33,860 nt of DNA from Pseudomonas protegens (GCF_003732485.1 NZ_MOAK01000073.1:76424-110283); one strand, 5' to 3'. Counted from the stretch's first letter, positions 1-8,891 are shown. Translations and numbers: made by a program. The notes: generated by a model not told the origin, from the letters alone.

Positions 1-486
1 GAGCGTGATGCCCTGCAAGGCCTGCGTCTGCTGGATGTAGAGGTGCCGGAGCTGGTGTTCTGCGGCGCCCGGCGCGGCCCCGAGCATCAGTGGCAGGCGC
101 TGCTGGTGACCGCTGCGCTCGACGGCTTCGTGGAAATCGACAACTGGTATGCCGCAGGTGAGCGTGAGCGCCATGGCGAAGTCCTGCACGAGCGAGTGTT
201 GCAGGCAGTGGCGCAGACCCTGGCGCGTATGCACAAGGGCCGTTGGCAGCATGGCTGCCTGTATTCCAAACATGTTTTCGTGCGCATAGAGGGCGAGGGC
301 GAGCAGGCCCAGGTGAGGATTGCATTGCTGGATTTCGAGAAGTGTCGCCAGCGCCTGAGCAGCCGTCGGGCGGCGGCCCATGACCTCAAGCAACTGCGCC
401 GCCATTCGTCGTGGAACGACACGGACTGGCAAAAGCTCTACTATTTTTATAGAACGGTGTTTGGCAGCCCCATCAAAGGTTTGTAG
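1..486 (+). CDS. inaA: InaA-family lipopolysaccharide kinase-like protein, 3' part only
   Basis: The frame is open from the first base of the window, so the gene starts outside and only about the last 161 codons are seen. The fragment has the layout of the C-lobe of a WaaP/InaA-type small kinase: a catalytic-loop-like segment WQHGCLYSKHVFV is followed by LLDFEKCR, which stands where protein kinases have DFG. Family members phosphorylate lipopolysaccharide core sugars or are stress-induced kinases of unknown substrate, and they are cytoplasmic or membrane-associated. The canonical catalytic Asp of the HGD loop is Cys here (HGC), so activity is uncertain. Two bases after the stop lies a small membrane protein gene, probably co-transcribed. 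The symbol comes from remembered P. aeruginosa synteny, where inaA (PA4378) lies near mexW. Confidence 0.72.
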   Translation, partial: ERDALQGLRLLDVEVPELVFCGARRGPEHQWQALLVTAALDGFVEIDNWYAAGERERHGEVLHERVLQAVAQTLARMHKGRWQHGCLYSKHVFVRIEGEGEQAQVRIALLDFEKCRQRLSSRRAAAHDLKQLRRHSSWNDTDWQKLYYFYRTVFGSPIKGL

Positions 487-488
487 CT

Positions 489-713
489 ATGAAGCTAGAA
501 ATTGCACGAGGTTTGTTCCTGGCAGGAGCCTTGGCAGTTGCTTCCTTGGCCATGGTTGTCTGGGAGCAGCCGCGAACGCAGGTTCTCAGTGCCGCTCAGG
601 GTGAACATTGCCCGTTGCCACGGGTGGCCAAGAGCTCGGTGGCGGTCAAGCCGGATCATGAACTGCTGCTGTTCATGTTTGGCATGAGCCAGGCGTTGAA
701 ACCCCAGAGTTGA
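489..713 (+). CDS. Small membrane-anchored protein of unknown function (74 aa)
   Basis: This 74-residue product starts at the ATG two bases after the InaA-like stop, with AAAGG about 10 nt upstream inside the preceding gene, so the two are probably translationally coupled. Residues 7-24 (GLFLAGALAVASLAMVVW) form one hydrophobic segment near the N terminus, followed by a short, mostly polar tail with one Cys. It is either a bitopic inner-membrane protein or an exported peptide, since an Ala-rich stretch follows. I recognise no domain. A small hypothetical gene occupies the same place in P. aeruginosa as I recall it (PA4377). A strong terminator follows 20 nt after the stop. Confidence 0.6.
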   Translation: MKLEIARGLFLAGALAVASLAMVVWEQPRTQVLSAAQGEHCPLPRVAKSSVAVKPDHELLLFMFGMSQALKPQS

Positions 714-733
714 AGACCTGAAACCGCCACCTG

Positions 734-758
734 AAGGCCTCGCATTGCGAGGCCTTTT
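734..758 (+). terminator. Rho-independent terminator, plus strand, possibly bidirectional
   Basis: AAGGCCTCGCA (734-744) is complementary to TGCGAGGCCTT (746-756) and is followed by more T (TTTTGTTTG). It closes the inaA/small-protein unit. Because the stem starts with AA it may also serve mexW arriving from the other strand, whose stop is 14 nt away. Confidence 0.85.
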
Positions 759-771
759 GTTTGTCCCGGGT

Positions 772-3700
772 TCAGGCGTCCGGCTTGGCCAGCAGGGTGT
801 AGATGCAGGGCAGAACGAAAAGAGTGAACAGGGTGCCGATGGACATGCCCGTGGCGATCACCGTGCCGATATCGAAGCGACTGACTGCTCCGGCACCGCT
901 GGCCAGGATCAGTGGCACCATGCCGAACACCATCGCCGCTGTGGTCATCAGCACCGGGCGCAGGCGAATGGACGCAGCTTGCTCCACCGCCTGTCGGGGG
1001 CTGAGCCCCTGGTCCCGGCGCAATTGGTTGGCGAATTCAACGATCAGAATCCCATGCTTGCTGATCAGACCGATCAGTGTCACCAGGCCGACCTGGGTAT
1101 AGATGTTCATGCTCGACCAGCCGAGAAACAGTGGGATCAGAGCGCCGCAGATGGACAGCGGCACGGTCACCAGAATTACCACCGGGTCGCGGAAGCTTTC
1201 GAATTGCGCCGCCAGCACCAGGAAAATGATCGCCAGGGCCAGGCCGAAGGTGACCCAGAGCGCGCTGCCTTCCTGGACGTACTGGCGGGCGGCGCTGGCG
1301 TAGTCGAAGGCATAGCCGGCGGGGGCCTCCTGCGTAGCGATCTGGCGCATGGTGTCGATGGCTTCGCCCATGCTGACCACGGGCACGCCGGAAATGGTTG
1401 CGGCATTGAGCTGCTGGAACTGGTTCAACTGCCGCGGGCGGGCGCGGTCGCTGACTTTGATCAGGGTCGACAGCGGCAACGCCTCACCTTTGCTGTTCTT
1501 CACGTAGTAGTTATTCAGCCAGTCAGGGTTGTCCCGATAGGCACGCTCCACTTGGGCGATCACCTTGTAGCTGCGTCCGTCGATGGTGAAACGGTTGATT
1601 TCCGCTTCGCCGAGCAAGGTCGCCAGCGTGCCCCCCAGGTCCTGCATGGTAACGCCCATTTGCGCTGCCTTGGCCCGATCGATGTCGACCACCACCTCGG
1701 GCTTGTCGAAGGCCAGGTCAATGTCGACAAAGGCGAACTTCCCCGACTCCATGGCGCGTTTCTTCACCCGGTTGGCCACGTCCAACAGGGATTCGTAATC
1801 GTTTGGAGTATTGATCACGAAAGCAAAGGGCAGGCCTTCGCCGGTGCCAGGCAAGGCCGGCAGGTTGAAGCCGAAGACTTGCAGGCCGGCGATGCCCGCC
1901 AGTTTTTCCTGGACCTGGGGCAGGATCTGCATCTGGGTTTGCTCACGCTGGTTCCAGGGCTTGAGCAGAAAGCCGCCGATCCCCGATTGCACCCCGTTGA
2001 AACCGTTGATCTGGAATGAGGAGTAGTACTCCGGGAACTCCTTGAAGATCGCCAGGAACTCATCGGTGTAGGCATTGAGATATTCCAGGTTGGCCGGTTG
2101 CGGCGCCGTGGCCAGCATGAAAATGATGCCCTGGTCTTCGTCCGGTGCCAGCTCCGCCTTGGTGAACTTGAGCAGCAGGGGAATCAGGCACAGCACGATC
2201 AGCGCGAAGACCAGTACGACAGGACGGGTATCAAGGGTGCCGTGGAGCAGGCGCTGGTAGCGCTGCTTGAGGCTGTCGAAAATCCGGTCCAGGCGATGGG
2301 ACAGGCCGCTGGGGTTTTCGTCGCGGCGCAGCAACAGTGCGCACATCATCGGTGACAGGGTCAGGGCGACAATCCCGGAAATCACCACGGCCCCGGCCAG
2401 CGTCAGGGCGAACTCCTTGAACAGGGCGCCGGTGAGTCCCTGGAGAAAACCTATGGGGGCGTAAACCGCCGCCAGGGTGATGGTCATCGATACCACCGGC
2501 ATGGCGATTTCCCGGGCACCTTCGATGGCCGCGTCCAAGGGTGTCTTGCCCTCTTCGATGTGCCGATGAATGTTCTCCACCACCACGATTGCATCGTCCA
2601 CCACCAGCCCGATGGCCAGGACCATGGCCAGCAAGGTCAGCAGGTTGATCGAGTAGCCCATCAACTGCATGAAGAACATCACGCCGATCATCGACAGTGG
2701 AATGGTCACTACCGGGATCACCACCGAACGCAAGGCGCCCAGGAACAGGAACACCACCACAATCACGATCAGTACCGCCTCGAACAGGGTCTTGACCACT
2801 TCGTCGATGGAGGCCTGGATAAACAGTGTGGCGTCGTAGGCAATGTCCGACTTGAGGGTAGGGGGCAATTGCGCTTCCAGTTCCGGGAGCAGCTTGCGCA
2901 CCTCCTTGATCACGTCCAGCGGGTTGGCTCCGGGGGTGGCCTTGATGCCGATGTAGACCGAGGGCACACCGCCGAAGGAGCTGATGGCGTTGTAGTTTTC
3001 CGCCCCCATTTCCACCCGCGCCACGTCCTTGAGCAGGACCCGGCTGTCGCCATCGGTTTTCAACGGGATAGCCGCGAACGCCTCGGCGGATTTCAGCTCG
3101 GTGTTGGCATTGATACTGGTGACGACATACTCGCCCTTGACCTCGCCTGCGGCGGACAGAAAGTTGTACTGGCGCACGGCGTTGCTCACGTCGCTGGCAG
3201 CCAGGCCATAGGCCGCCAGCTTCACCGGGTCCAGCCACAGACGCATGGCGAACACCTGATTGCCGAGGATTTCCGCCTCGGCCATGCCCGGCAGGGTCGC
3301 GAGCTTGGGCTGGATCACTCGTGAGAGGTAGTCGGTGATCTGAGGGTTGTTCAGTTGCGGGCTGGAGAAGCTGATGTACATCAGCGCCGAGGCGTCGGCC
3401 GCCTCCTTGCTCAGCACCGGGTCTTCGGCTTGCTGGGGCAGCTTGTTCTTGACCTCGTTGGCCTTGGCCAGCAGTTCGGTGAACAGGCGGTCGCTGTTGG
3501 AACCGATCCGGGCATAGATCGAGATCACCGAGAAGTTCTGCCGGCTCACCGAGGTCATGTAGTCGATGCCTTCGGCGCTGGCCAGGCTTTGCTGCATGGG
3601 CTGGGTGATATAGCCCTGGATGGTTTCGGCATTGGCCCCGGGGTAGGCGGTGGTCACCGTGATCAGGGCGTTCTCCATCTGTGGGTACTGGCGCAGGGGC

Positions 3701-3795
3701 AGCTTGCTCCAGGCCTGGAATCCCAGCAGCACAATCAGCAGGCTGACCACGGTAGCGAGTACCGGGCGGCGAATGAACGGATCGGTAAAGGCCAT
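772..3795 (-). CDS. mexW: RND efflux transporter, MexW-type inner-membrane pump
   Basis: This is the proton-driven inner-membrane subunit of a tripartite drug exporter of the AcrB/HAE1 family, 1007 residues against about 1020-1050 typical. It opens with MAFTDPFIRRPVLA and has the usual two halves of transmembrane helices and large periplasmic loops. The proton-relay pair D400-D401 is in LAIGLVVDDAIVVVEN, and the partner Lys is in ISKHGILIVEF near residue 930. An in-frame start 37 codons further upstream exists but lies inside mexV. The ATG at 3795 has AAGGAATCCCC directly before it and is the right N terminus for the family. It lies 13 nt after the mexV stop, so the two form an operon. No outer-membrane factor gene follows; in P. 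aeruginosa MexVW works with OprM. The exact paralogue name rests on N-terminal similarity and synteny. Confidence 0.9.
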   Translation of the reverse strand: MAFTDPFIRRPVLATVVSLLIVLLGFQAWSKLPLRQYPQMENALITVTTAYPGANAETIQGYITQPMQQSLASAEGIDYMTSVSRQNFSVISIYARIGSNSDRLFTELLAKANEVKNKLPQQAEDPVLSKEAADASALMYISFSSPQLNNPQITDYLSRVIQPKLATLPGMAEAEILGNQVFAMRLWLDPVKLAAYGLAASDVSNAVRQYNFLSAAGEVKGEYVVTSINANTELKSAEAFAAIPLKTDGDSRVLLKDVARVEMGAENYNAISSFGGVPSVYIGIKATPGANPLDVIKEVRKLLPELEAQLPPTLKSDIAYDATLFIQASIDEVVKTLFEAVLIVIVVVFLFLGALRSVVIPVVTIPLSMIGVMFFMQLMGYSINLLTLLAMVLAIGLVVDDAIVVVENIHRHIEEGKTPLDAAIEGAREIAMPVVSMTITLAAVYAPIGFLQGLTGALFKEFALTLAGAVVISGIVALTLSPMMCALLLRRDENPSGLSHRLDRIFDSLKQRYQRLLHGTLDTRPVVLVFALIVLCLIPLLLKFTKAELAPDEDQGIIFMLATAPQPANLEYLNAYTDEFLAIFKEFPEYYSSFQINGFNGVQSGIGGFLLKPWNQREQTQMQILPQVQEKLAGIAGLQVFGFNLPALPGTGEGLPFAFVINTPNDYESLLDVANRVKKRAMESGKFAFVDIDLAFDKPEVVVDIDRAKAAQMGVTMQDLGGTLATLLGEAEINRFTIDGRSYKVIAQVERAYRDNPDWLNNYYVKNSKGEALPLSTLIKVSDRARPRQLNQFQQLNAATISGVPVVSMGEAIDTMRQIATQEAPAGYAFDYASAARQYVQEGSALWVTFGLALAIIFLVLAAQFESFRDPVVILVTVPLSICGALIPLFLGWSSMNIYTQVGLVTLIGLISKHGILIVEFANQLRRDQGLSPRQAVEQAASIRLRPVLMTTAAMVFGMVPLILASGAGAVSRFDIGTVIATGMSIGTLFTLFVLPCIYTLLAKPDA

Positions 3796-3808
3796 GGGGA
3801 TTCCTTGA

Positions 3809-4960
3809 TCAGTCGGCGCGGGGCTGGCTGTTCGGCTGTTCCGCTTGCAGCTTGTCCGGGGTGATGCTGATGTGGGCGCCGTTATCCAGTTTGATCTGGC
3901 CGGCACTGACTACCTGTTCGCCCTTTGCCACGCCTTTGTTGATCATCACCAGGCCGCCGCGATGCTCGCCGGTGTCGACAAAGCGCCGCTCGGCGATCAG
4001 CAGCGGCCGGCCCTCGGGGTCTTTCTCCAGGCTGCCGTCGGCGGCTTTCTTCTGCGTTACCACGTACACCGAGTTGCCGTAGAGGGTGTAGGCGAGGGCG
4101 CTTTCCGGCACCACCACCTTGAGCTGCGGGTCGGGAAGCAATACTTGCAGGTCGGCGAACATGCCCGGCAGCAAGCGGCCTTCGGGGTTGGCCAGGGTGG
4201 CGCGTACCAGTACGTTGCGGGTGCTGTTCTCGACCTTGGGGTTGATGGCGCTGATGCTGCCGGGGAACGACTCCCCGGGAAACGCCGCAACGCTGAGCTG
4301 CACGGTCTGTCCAAGGCGGATCTTGGGCACCGATTGTTCCGGGATATAGAAGTCCACGTACAGGCTGCTCAGGTCCTGCAGGGTGGCGATCACCGTGCCG
4401 CTGGCCAGGAAGTCGCCGACATCCACCTGGCGGATGCCGATCGTGCCCGCAAAGGGGGCGAGAATGCGTTTCTTGGCCAGGGAGGCCTTGAGCTGGTTGA
4501 CCGTGGCCTTGTTCTTTTGCAACTGGGCCGAAAGCCGGTCGTACTCGCCCTTGGAAATCGCCTGGCTGCCCACCAGCTGGCTGCCGCGTCCGAAGTCCAG
4601 CTGGGCCAGGCCGAGGTCGGCCTGGGCGGTTTCCAGCAGGGCGCTTTCCACCGCGCTGTCCAGGGTCAGCAACGGCTGGCCGGCCTTGACCTGCTGCCCG
4701 GACTCGAATTGCAGGTCCTTGACCGTACCGGCGACTTCCAGGCTGAGGTTGACCCCTTGCAGGGCCTTGAGGCTGCCGACACTGGGCAGCCGGCTTTGCC
4801 AGGGGCGCTCGTCGGCGGTAACCACCGCCACGCTGATGGGCGGCTTGGGGGCCGAGTAGACCTGGACCATCTTGTAGATCGAAAACGCCTTGTAGCCGGC
4901 CAGCAACAGCACGACCAACAGGACCACACCCAACATGAACAGCATGCGGCGACGCAGCAT
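3809..4960 (-). CDS. mexV: RND efflux periplasmic adaptor, MexV-type
   Basis: This is the membrane-fusion protein linking the MexW pump to an outer-membrane channel. It has 383 residues, close to the usual 370-400. One uncleaved transmembrane anchor spans about residues 6-25 (MLFMLGVVLLVVLLLAGY); there is no lipobox Cys, unlike MexA or AcrA. Then come the split lipoyl domain (SLEVAGTVKDLQFESGQQVKAGQPLLTLD and RILAPFAGTIGIRQVDVGDFL), an alpha-helical hairpin between its halves, and beta-barrel and membrane-proximal domains. The start at 4960 (MLRRRML) is preceded by AAGGAAG. A longer reading up to 5068 would add 36 residues unlike the family. It is the first gene of the mexVW operon. No regulator gene adjoins it. 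Confidence 0.9.
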   Translation of the reverse strand: MLRRRMLFMLGVVLLVVLLLAGYKAFSIYKMVQVYSAPKPPISVAVVTADERPWQSRLPSVGSLKALQGVNLSLEVAGTVKDLQFESGQQVKAGQPLLTLDSAVESALLETAQADLGLAQLDFGRGSQLVGSQAISKGEYDRLSAQLQKNKATVNQLKASLAKKRILAPFAGTIGIRQVDVGDFLASGTVIATLQDLSSLYVDFYIPEQSVPKIRLGQTVQLSVAAFPGESFPGSISAINPKVENSTRNVLVRATLANPEGRLLPGMFADLQVLLPDPQLKVVVPESALAYTLYGNSVYVVTQKKAADGSLEKDPEGRPLLIAERRFVDTGEHRGGLVMINKGVAKGEQVVSAGQIKLDNGAHISITPDKLQAEQPNSQPRAD

Positions 4961-5055
4961 ATTCCGCTTCCTTGGAAAGCCCGGGAAACAAGCCCGGTAG
5001 ACATTACTCCGAGTCGCGTGCGGGTTCCAGACGAGCGTCCTGTCGTCCGGCGAAG

Positions 5056-5078
5056 CTCCCGGCACCAAGGCCGGGGAG
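5056..5078 (-). terminator. GC-rich hairpin after the DUF1513 gene
   Basis: CTCCCGGC (5056-5063) pairs with GCCGGGGAG (5070-5078) with one extra G. It begins 6 nt after the stop of the minus-strand DUF1513 gene. No U-tract follows, so it may be a weak or Rho-assisted terminator, or an RNA-stabilising hairpin. Confidence 0.35.
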
Positions 5079-5084
5079 GGTTCT

Positions 5085-6185
5085 TCAGATCAGATGCAGA
5101 TGGTTGTCCCAGAGCCCTGCGGGCAGGTCCAGCGGCTTTGCCACAATCTGTGTCTGGCGACAGTCGTAGAAGCGGCAGCGGCCTTGTCCCGAGGTCACCA
5201 CGAAGCCGTCGGCCACGGCGCCGACCCCGGCACAGTCTGGCAGGGGGGCATCGACCCGCACTGCGCCGCTGTCCAGGTCCCAGATGAAGAAGCGGTTGCC
5301 CCGGGGGGCGGTCAGGGCTACCAGGCGCAGGTCGCTGTGCACCGCGACGCTGGCGGTGTAGTGCCCCATGGCCTGCAACTGCTGTTCGGGCACCGGGAAG
5401 GCCGCGAAGGGCTGGCCCGGACGCTTGATTGCCAGAAGTTCCGAAGGCTCGTGGGCGGCGCCCATGAATTGCTGGCCGGTGACGATGGTGCCGTCGCTGG
5501 CGATGCCCATGTGGCGCACGCTGTTCATCTGCTGGGCCAGGGTTTCCTTGCTCAACAGGGTGCCGTCGCGCTGCATCAGCACCAGGCTCGGCTCCATGGC
5601 ATCGAGGTTCATCTCCACCCGGCTTTCGGCTTCAGTGCGGATGCCGCCATTGGCTACCACCAGGGTTTCACCGTCGGGCATCCACGACACCTGGTGCGGG
5701 CCGATGCCGTGGGTGGACAGTTCACCGCTGTGCACCAGGCGCTCGCCTTCGAAGCGATACACCCCGAGCAGGCCACGGCCGGGGTCTCGGGTGTCGTTCT
5801 CGGTGGCGTACAACCACTGGCCATCCTTGTGGATCACCGCGTGACCGTAGAAGTGCCTGTCAGGTTGCGAAGTCACGGTCTGCAGCAGTGCGCCGTTGCG
5901 CAGGTCGATCAGGTAACTCTCGGTGCCCGGGCGCCGGGCCACGAACAGAGCGATCGGTAACTGCGGGTGATTGATGATGTCATGGCAACGCTGGCCGACC
6001 TGGGTGGCAAACACCTGTTTACCGTCCAGCTGATAACCGACGGCGTAATGCTTGCCGTCACCATCGTCCCTGGCCGAAAGCAGCAAGGGCTGTTTGCCCT
6101 TTTGCTTGAACAGCGTCCAGCCGCCCAAGGTCACCGCACTGAGCAGCAGGCTGCCCAGTGCCAAAGCCTGACGTCGCAGCATCAT
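5085..6185 (-). CDS. DUF1513 beta-propeller-like exported protein
   Basis: The product has 366 residues. It begins MMLRRQALALGSLLL, a Tat-like (RRQALAL) or Sec-type signal followed by a hydrophobic stretch, so it is probably periplasmic. The rest has the repeated short-strand pattern of a WD-like propeller, with segments such as DGQWLYATENDT, ISWMPDG-like SWMPDGETLVVANGG, and a C-terminal DSGAVRVDAPLP. It matches the DUF1513 proteins encoded beside imelysin and DUF1111 genes. The start codon overlaps the stop of the upstream imelysin gene (TGATG, one base shared), a sign of translational coupling. A second Met codon directly follows the first. The biochemical activity is unknown; the setting suggests a periplasmic role linked to iron or heme chemistry. 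Confidence 0.82.
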   Translation of the reverse strand: MMLRRQALALGSLLLSAVTLGGWTLFKQKGKQPLLLSARDDGDGKHYAVGYQLDGKQVFATQVGQRCHDIINHPQLPIALFVARRPGTESYLIDLRNGALLQTVTSQPDRHFYGHAVIHKDGQWLYATENDTRDPGRGLLGVYRFEGERLVHSGELSTHGIGPHQVSWMPDGETLVVANGGIRTEAESRVEMNLDAMEPSLVLMQRDGTLLSKETLAQQMNSVRHMGIASDGTIVTGQQFMGAAHEPSELLAIKRPGQPFAAFPVPEQQLQAMGHYTASVAVHSDLRLVALTAPRGNRFFIWDLDSGAVRVDAPLPDCAGVGAVADGFVVTSGQGRCRFYDCRQTQIVAKPLDLPAGLWDNHLHLI

Positions 6186-7249
6186 CAGTCACCGTCGTTG
6201 GCGTTGAAGCCCAGTTGGATTCCCAGCGCCTTGGCCAGCTCGCCTTCGTGCAGGCGGTGGACCACGTTGAGGCTGTCGTACAGATCGTTGAGCTGCTGGC
6301 GCCCAGCGTCGTCACCGAGCATTTCGGTCAGCGAGCGCTGGGTGCTGGCGAAGAGTTTCAGCGAGGCGGCGTAGGCGGCGTCGATCTTGTCGGCCAAGGG
6401 CTTCTGATCGGCTGGCAACAGGCCGCGCAGGCCCTTGTTGTCGACTCCGGCCCAGACCGTCTGAGCAGCGCTGAGGCTGGCCTCCAGGCCTTGCAGGGAC
6501 GACTGGCTGCGCCAGGCATCGGCCTGGAACGGCTGGGGAATGCCCTTGGTCTGGCGGCCCATCGGTGTGCCGAGCTTCTTCTTCAGGGTATCCAGGGCAG
6601 TGACCTGGACCCGCAGCAAGTCAGCGATGGCTTCATGGGAGTCGGCGTAGCGCTGGTTGGGGAACTTGCTCATCTGCGCGAGCATGCCGTCGTTGGTATT
6701 CCAGCCCGCCAGGATCTCCTCCGCCAGTTGTTTCTGACGTTCACCGATGGCGGTCAACAGCGGGCAGTAACGGGCTTTCTGCGCGTTGTCGGCCATGTCG
6801 ATCTTGCTGTCGAAGAGGATGTACTCGTAGGCCGACAGGCCTTGCACTACCACACTGGATTTGGCCAGCGCCGCGGCATCGATCTGCGGATTGGCGGTGA
6901 CCAGTTGCTCGACCTGCCGGCCTACCAGGTTTTTCTTGTCCGGCCAGAACTGCACCTGCCAGGCGCGGTTGCCCTCGGCCAGCGGGCCGATCAGCAGTGG
7001 TTGCAGCTCGGCCCAGGCTTTTTGTGCGTGGAGGAAGTCGGCGCGGGCGGTGTCCAGGCTTTCCTTGCCTTCACAGAAGGCCAGGGCGCTGATGGCCAGC
7101 TGGCGGTCGGCGTCGACCCAACGGCTGTAGGTCGGCAGGATCACCTGCTTGGCGATGGCGGCCGAGGTCACGGCTTGTGGGTCCTGGGGCGAGCAGGCGC
7201 CCAGGGCGAGTGCGGCAAGGCTGGTGAACAGCAGTTTGGGGCGGAACAT
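6185..7249 (-). CDS. Imelysin-like (peptidase M75 fold) lipoprotein with altered GxHxxE motif
   Basis: This 354-residue protein starts MFRPKLLFTSLAALALGACS, with a lipobox (LGAC, lipidated Cys19), so it is a lipoprotein. It reads as an imelysin-like all-helical two-domain protein; members include IrpA, the EfeO M75 domain and IcmP, several of them iron-regulated. The family motif GxHxxE appears as GLSAYE (residues 137-142): Ser139 replaces the His. The start at 7249 has GGGAGC about 8 nt upstream. A longer reading to 7390 runs back through the DUF1111 stop and is rejected. It is the middle gene of a three-gene unit: 44 nt after DUF1111 and overlapping DUF1513 by one base. Despite the M75 label, peptidase activity is doubtful for this family. 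Confidence 0.85.
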   Translation of the reverse strand: MFRPKLLFTSLAALALGACSPQDPQAVTSAAIAKQVILPTYSRWVDADRQLAISALAFCEGKESLDTARADFLHAQKAWAELQPLLIGPLAEGNRAWQVQFWPDKKNLVGRQVEQLVTANPQIDAAALAKSSVVVQGLSAYEYILFDSKIDMADNAQKARYCPLLTAIGERQKQLAEEILAGWNTNDGMLAQMSKFPNQRYADSHEAIADLLRVQVTALDTLKKKLGTPMGRQTKGIPQPFQADAWRSQSSLQGLEASLSAAQTVWAGVDNKGLRGLLPADQKPLADKIDAAYAASLKLFASTQRSLTEMLGDDAGRQQLNDLYDSLNVVHRLHEGELAKALGIQLGFNANDGD

Positions 7250-7293
7250 GTTCGGGCTCCCTTTATTGTGGAGAAAGCAGATGAGTCGAGTGT

Positions 7294-8718
7294 TTATAGC
7301 GAATTCAGAAAGGCCAGCAACGCGGCACGCTGCTCGGCATTGAACGCCAGAACCTGTTGCTTCGCGCCTTCGGCTTCGCCGCCATGCCACAGCACCGCTT
7401 CCATCAGGTTGCGGGCGCGGCCGTCATGCAGGAACTGGGTGTGGCCACTGACGGTTTCCGTCAGGCCGATGCCCCACAGGGGCGCGGTGCGCCAGTCGCG
7501 GCCACTGGCCTTGAACTCCGTGCGGTGGTCCGCCAGGCCTTCCCCCATGTCGTGCAGCAGCAGATCGCTGTAGGGGCGTATCACCTGATTGGCCAATTCG
7601 GGTTCGGCGGCGTTGGCCGTGGTGGTGAAACTTGGGGTGTGGCAGGACTGGCAGCCGGCCTGGAAGAACAGGTTCTTGCCGGCCAGGACCTGGGGCGAAT
7701 CGACATCGCGGCGCGCCGGTACCGCCAGGTTGCGAGTGTAGAACAGCACCAGGCGCAGGATGTTGTCGCTGACTTCCGGCTCACCGTCCGGGCCATTGCC
7801 GTTGGGGGCCTGCTTGCAGGCGGTTTGCGCGTCGGTGCAGTCATCGAAAGGCCTCAGGCGAGTGGTCAGGCCCATATCACCAGAAAACGCGTGAACATTT
7901 TGTTGATTGAGGTTGGGTTGGCCGGCTTTCCAGCCAAAACGCCCGAGTACGGTCTTTTGCTGAGCGTCATCCCAGACCCAGTTGGGTCGTCCGGCAATGG
8001 CCTTGTTGCCGGCGGCGGGCTGAGCGTTGGCCAGGATTGCCGCTTCGGGAATGGCCTCCAGCAACCCCAGGCCGATCATCGGCGGCGCCACGCGGGCGGA
8101 GAACTGCGTCTCGGGGTGCATTGGGCCGTAGCCCAGGTCGGTGATCTGCAGCCTGGGCTTGCGCAACTCCACCTGGGTGCCGTCCTTGAACCGCACGGGC
8201 ACTGGCTCGTACTCGACCCGTACGCGGCCCTCGGGGGCGACTCCGGGAATCGCCATGTCTTGCAACTGGCCGCCATACACCGGTTCCGGCACCACGCCGA
8301 CCTGCTCAATGACCTTGGCGTAGGCCGGGGTATCCGGGATCGACAGGCGTACCAGCATCGACACGGCGTTCAGCGCATCCGGCGCGGGGGGATGGCCGCG
8401 GCCGTCCTTGACGTGGCAGTTCTGGCAGGCGTTGGTGTTGAACAGTGGACCGAGGCCGTCACGAGCAGTGGTGGTTGAGGGGGCGATCACCCAGGGGTTA
8501 CGGAAAAAACTGTTGCCGACACTGAAGTCCAGGCGTCGGGTCGGCGGCAGGTTGGCCGACGGCAGGGAAAAGGCATTGCGATCGGCCTTGTTCACCGTCG
8601 TCGCGCCGCCGGCTCGAGCTTCCCCCGGTTCGGCCTGGGTAAAGCGCGGAGCGTCATCGCAGGCACTCAGGCTCAAGGCCATGAGTAGAGCGGACCAGCG
8701 AAGCAGCGACGGGGGCAT
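7294..8718 (-). CDS. Di-heme oxidoreductase-like lipoprotein (DUF1111)
   Basis: The product has 474 residues. The signal and lipobox are MPPSLLRWSALLMALSLSAC, so Cys20 would be lipidated. Two c-type heme sites are visible: CQNCH at 98-102 and CQSCH at 356-360. Conserved stretches include GLGPLFNTNACQNCH near the first heme and DMGEGLADHRTEF with WRTAPLWGIGL near the C terminus, which identify the DUF1111 'thiol oxidoreductase' or di-heme peroxidase-like family. It should act on the periplasmic side and needs the cytochrome c maturation system. The start at 8718 is supported by the lipoprotein signal and an AGGA about 10 nt upstream. It is the first gene of the unit with the imelysin-like lipoprotein and DUF1513. 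The substrate is unknown; published neighbourhood studies linked such clusters to iron acquisition. Confidence 0.85.
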   Translation of the reverse strand: MPPSLLRWSALLMALSLSACDDAPRFTQAEPGEARAGGATTVNKADRNAFSLPSANLPPTRRLDFSVGNSFFRNPWVIAPSTTTARDGLGPLFNTNACQNCHVKDGRGHPPAPDALNAVSMLVRLSIPDTPAYAKVIEQVGVVPEPVYGGQLQDMAIPGVAPEGRVRVEYEPVPVRFKDGTQVELRKPRLQITDLGYGPMHPETQFSARVAPPMIGLGLLEAIPEAAILANAQPAAGNKAIAGRPNWVWDDAQQKTVLGRFGWKAGQPNLNQQNVHAFSGDMGLTTRLRPFDDCTDAQTACKQAPNGNGPDGEPEVSDNILRLVLFYTRNLAVPARRDVDSPQVLAGKNLFFQAGCQSCHTPSFTTTANAAEPELANQVIRPYSDLLLHDMGEGLADHRTEFKASGRDWRTAPLWGIGLTETVSGHTQFLHDGRARNLMEAVLWHGGEAEGAKQQVLAFNAEQRAALLAFLNSL

Positions 8719-8863
8719 CGGACATCCTGCAAGACGAGCAAAACAAGGGCGCAAAGTCTAACAGGGCCGCCTGGATTGAATAAGAGGAATTATCGTTTGG
8801 TTTGACCCAGGACAAGCTTGCCGGGAAGCATTCAGACGCAGGAAACGCAGCACCACGGGCACA

Positions 8864-8891
8864 AAAAAGGCGACCCGCAGGTCGCCTTTTT
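8864..8891 (-). terminator. Strong terminator downstream of icmP
   Basis: AAAAAGGCGACC (8864-8875) is a perfect partner of GGTCGCCTTTTT (8880-8891) around the loop CGCA. On the minus strand the stem is followed by the U run of the A-tract. It lies 17 nt after the icmP stop and separates icmP from the DUF1111-imelysin-DUF1513 unit, which therefore needs its own promoter within 8719-8863. Confidence 0.9.

Noticed and set aside
745..2019. Long plus-strand open frame opposite mexW (also 2560-3324)
   Set aside because: It is antisense to a clear RND transporter, is rich in His/Gln/Arg/Gly as expected of a GC-rich shadow frame, and has no domain or RBS.
3845..5287. 480-codon plus-strand frame opposite mexV
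   Set aside because: It is a shadow of mexV running into the next gene, with low-complexity composition and no family match.
8776..8796. Possible Fur box before the DUF1111 gene (GAATAAGAGGAATTATC)
   Set aside because: Half-sites match poorly and symmetry is imperfect; not strong enough to list as a site.
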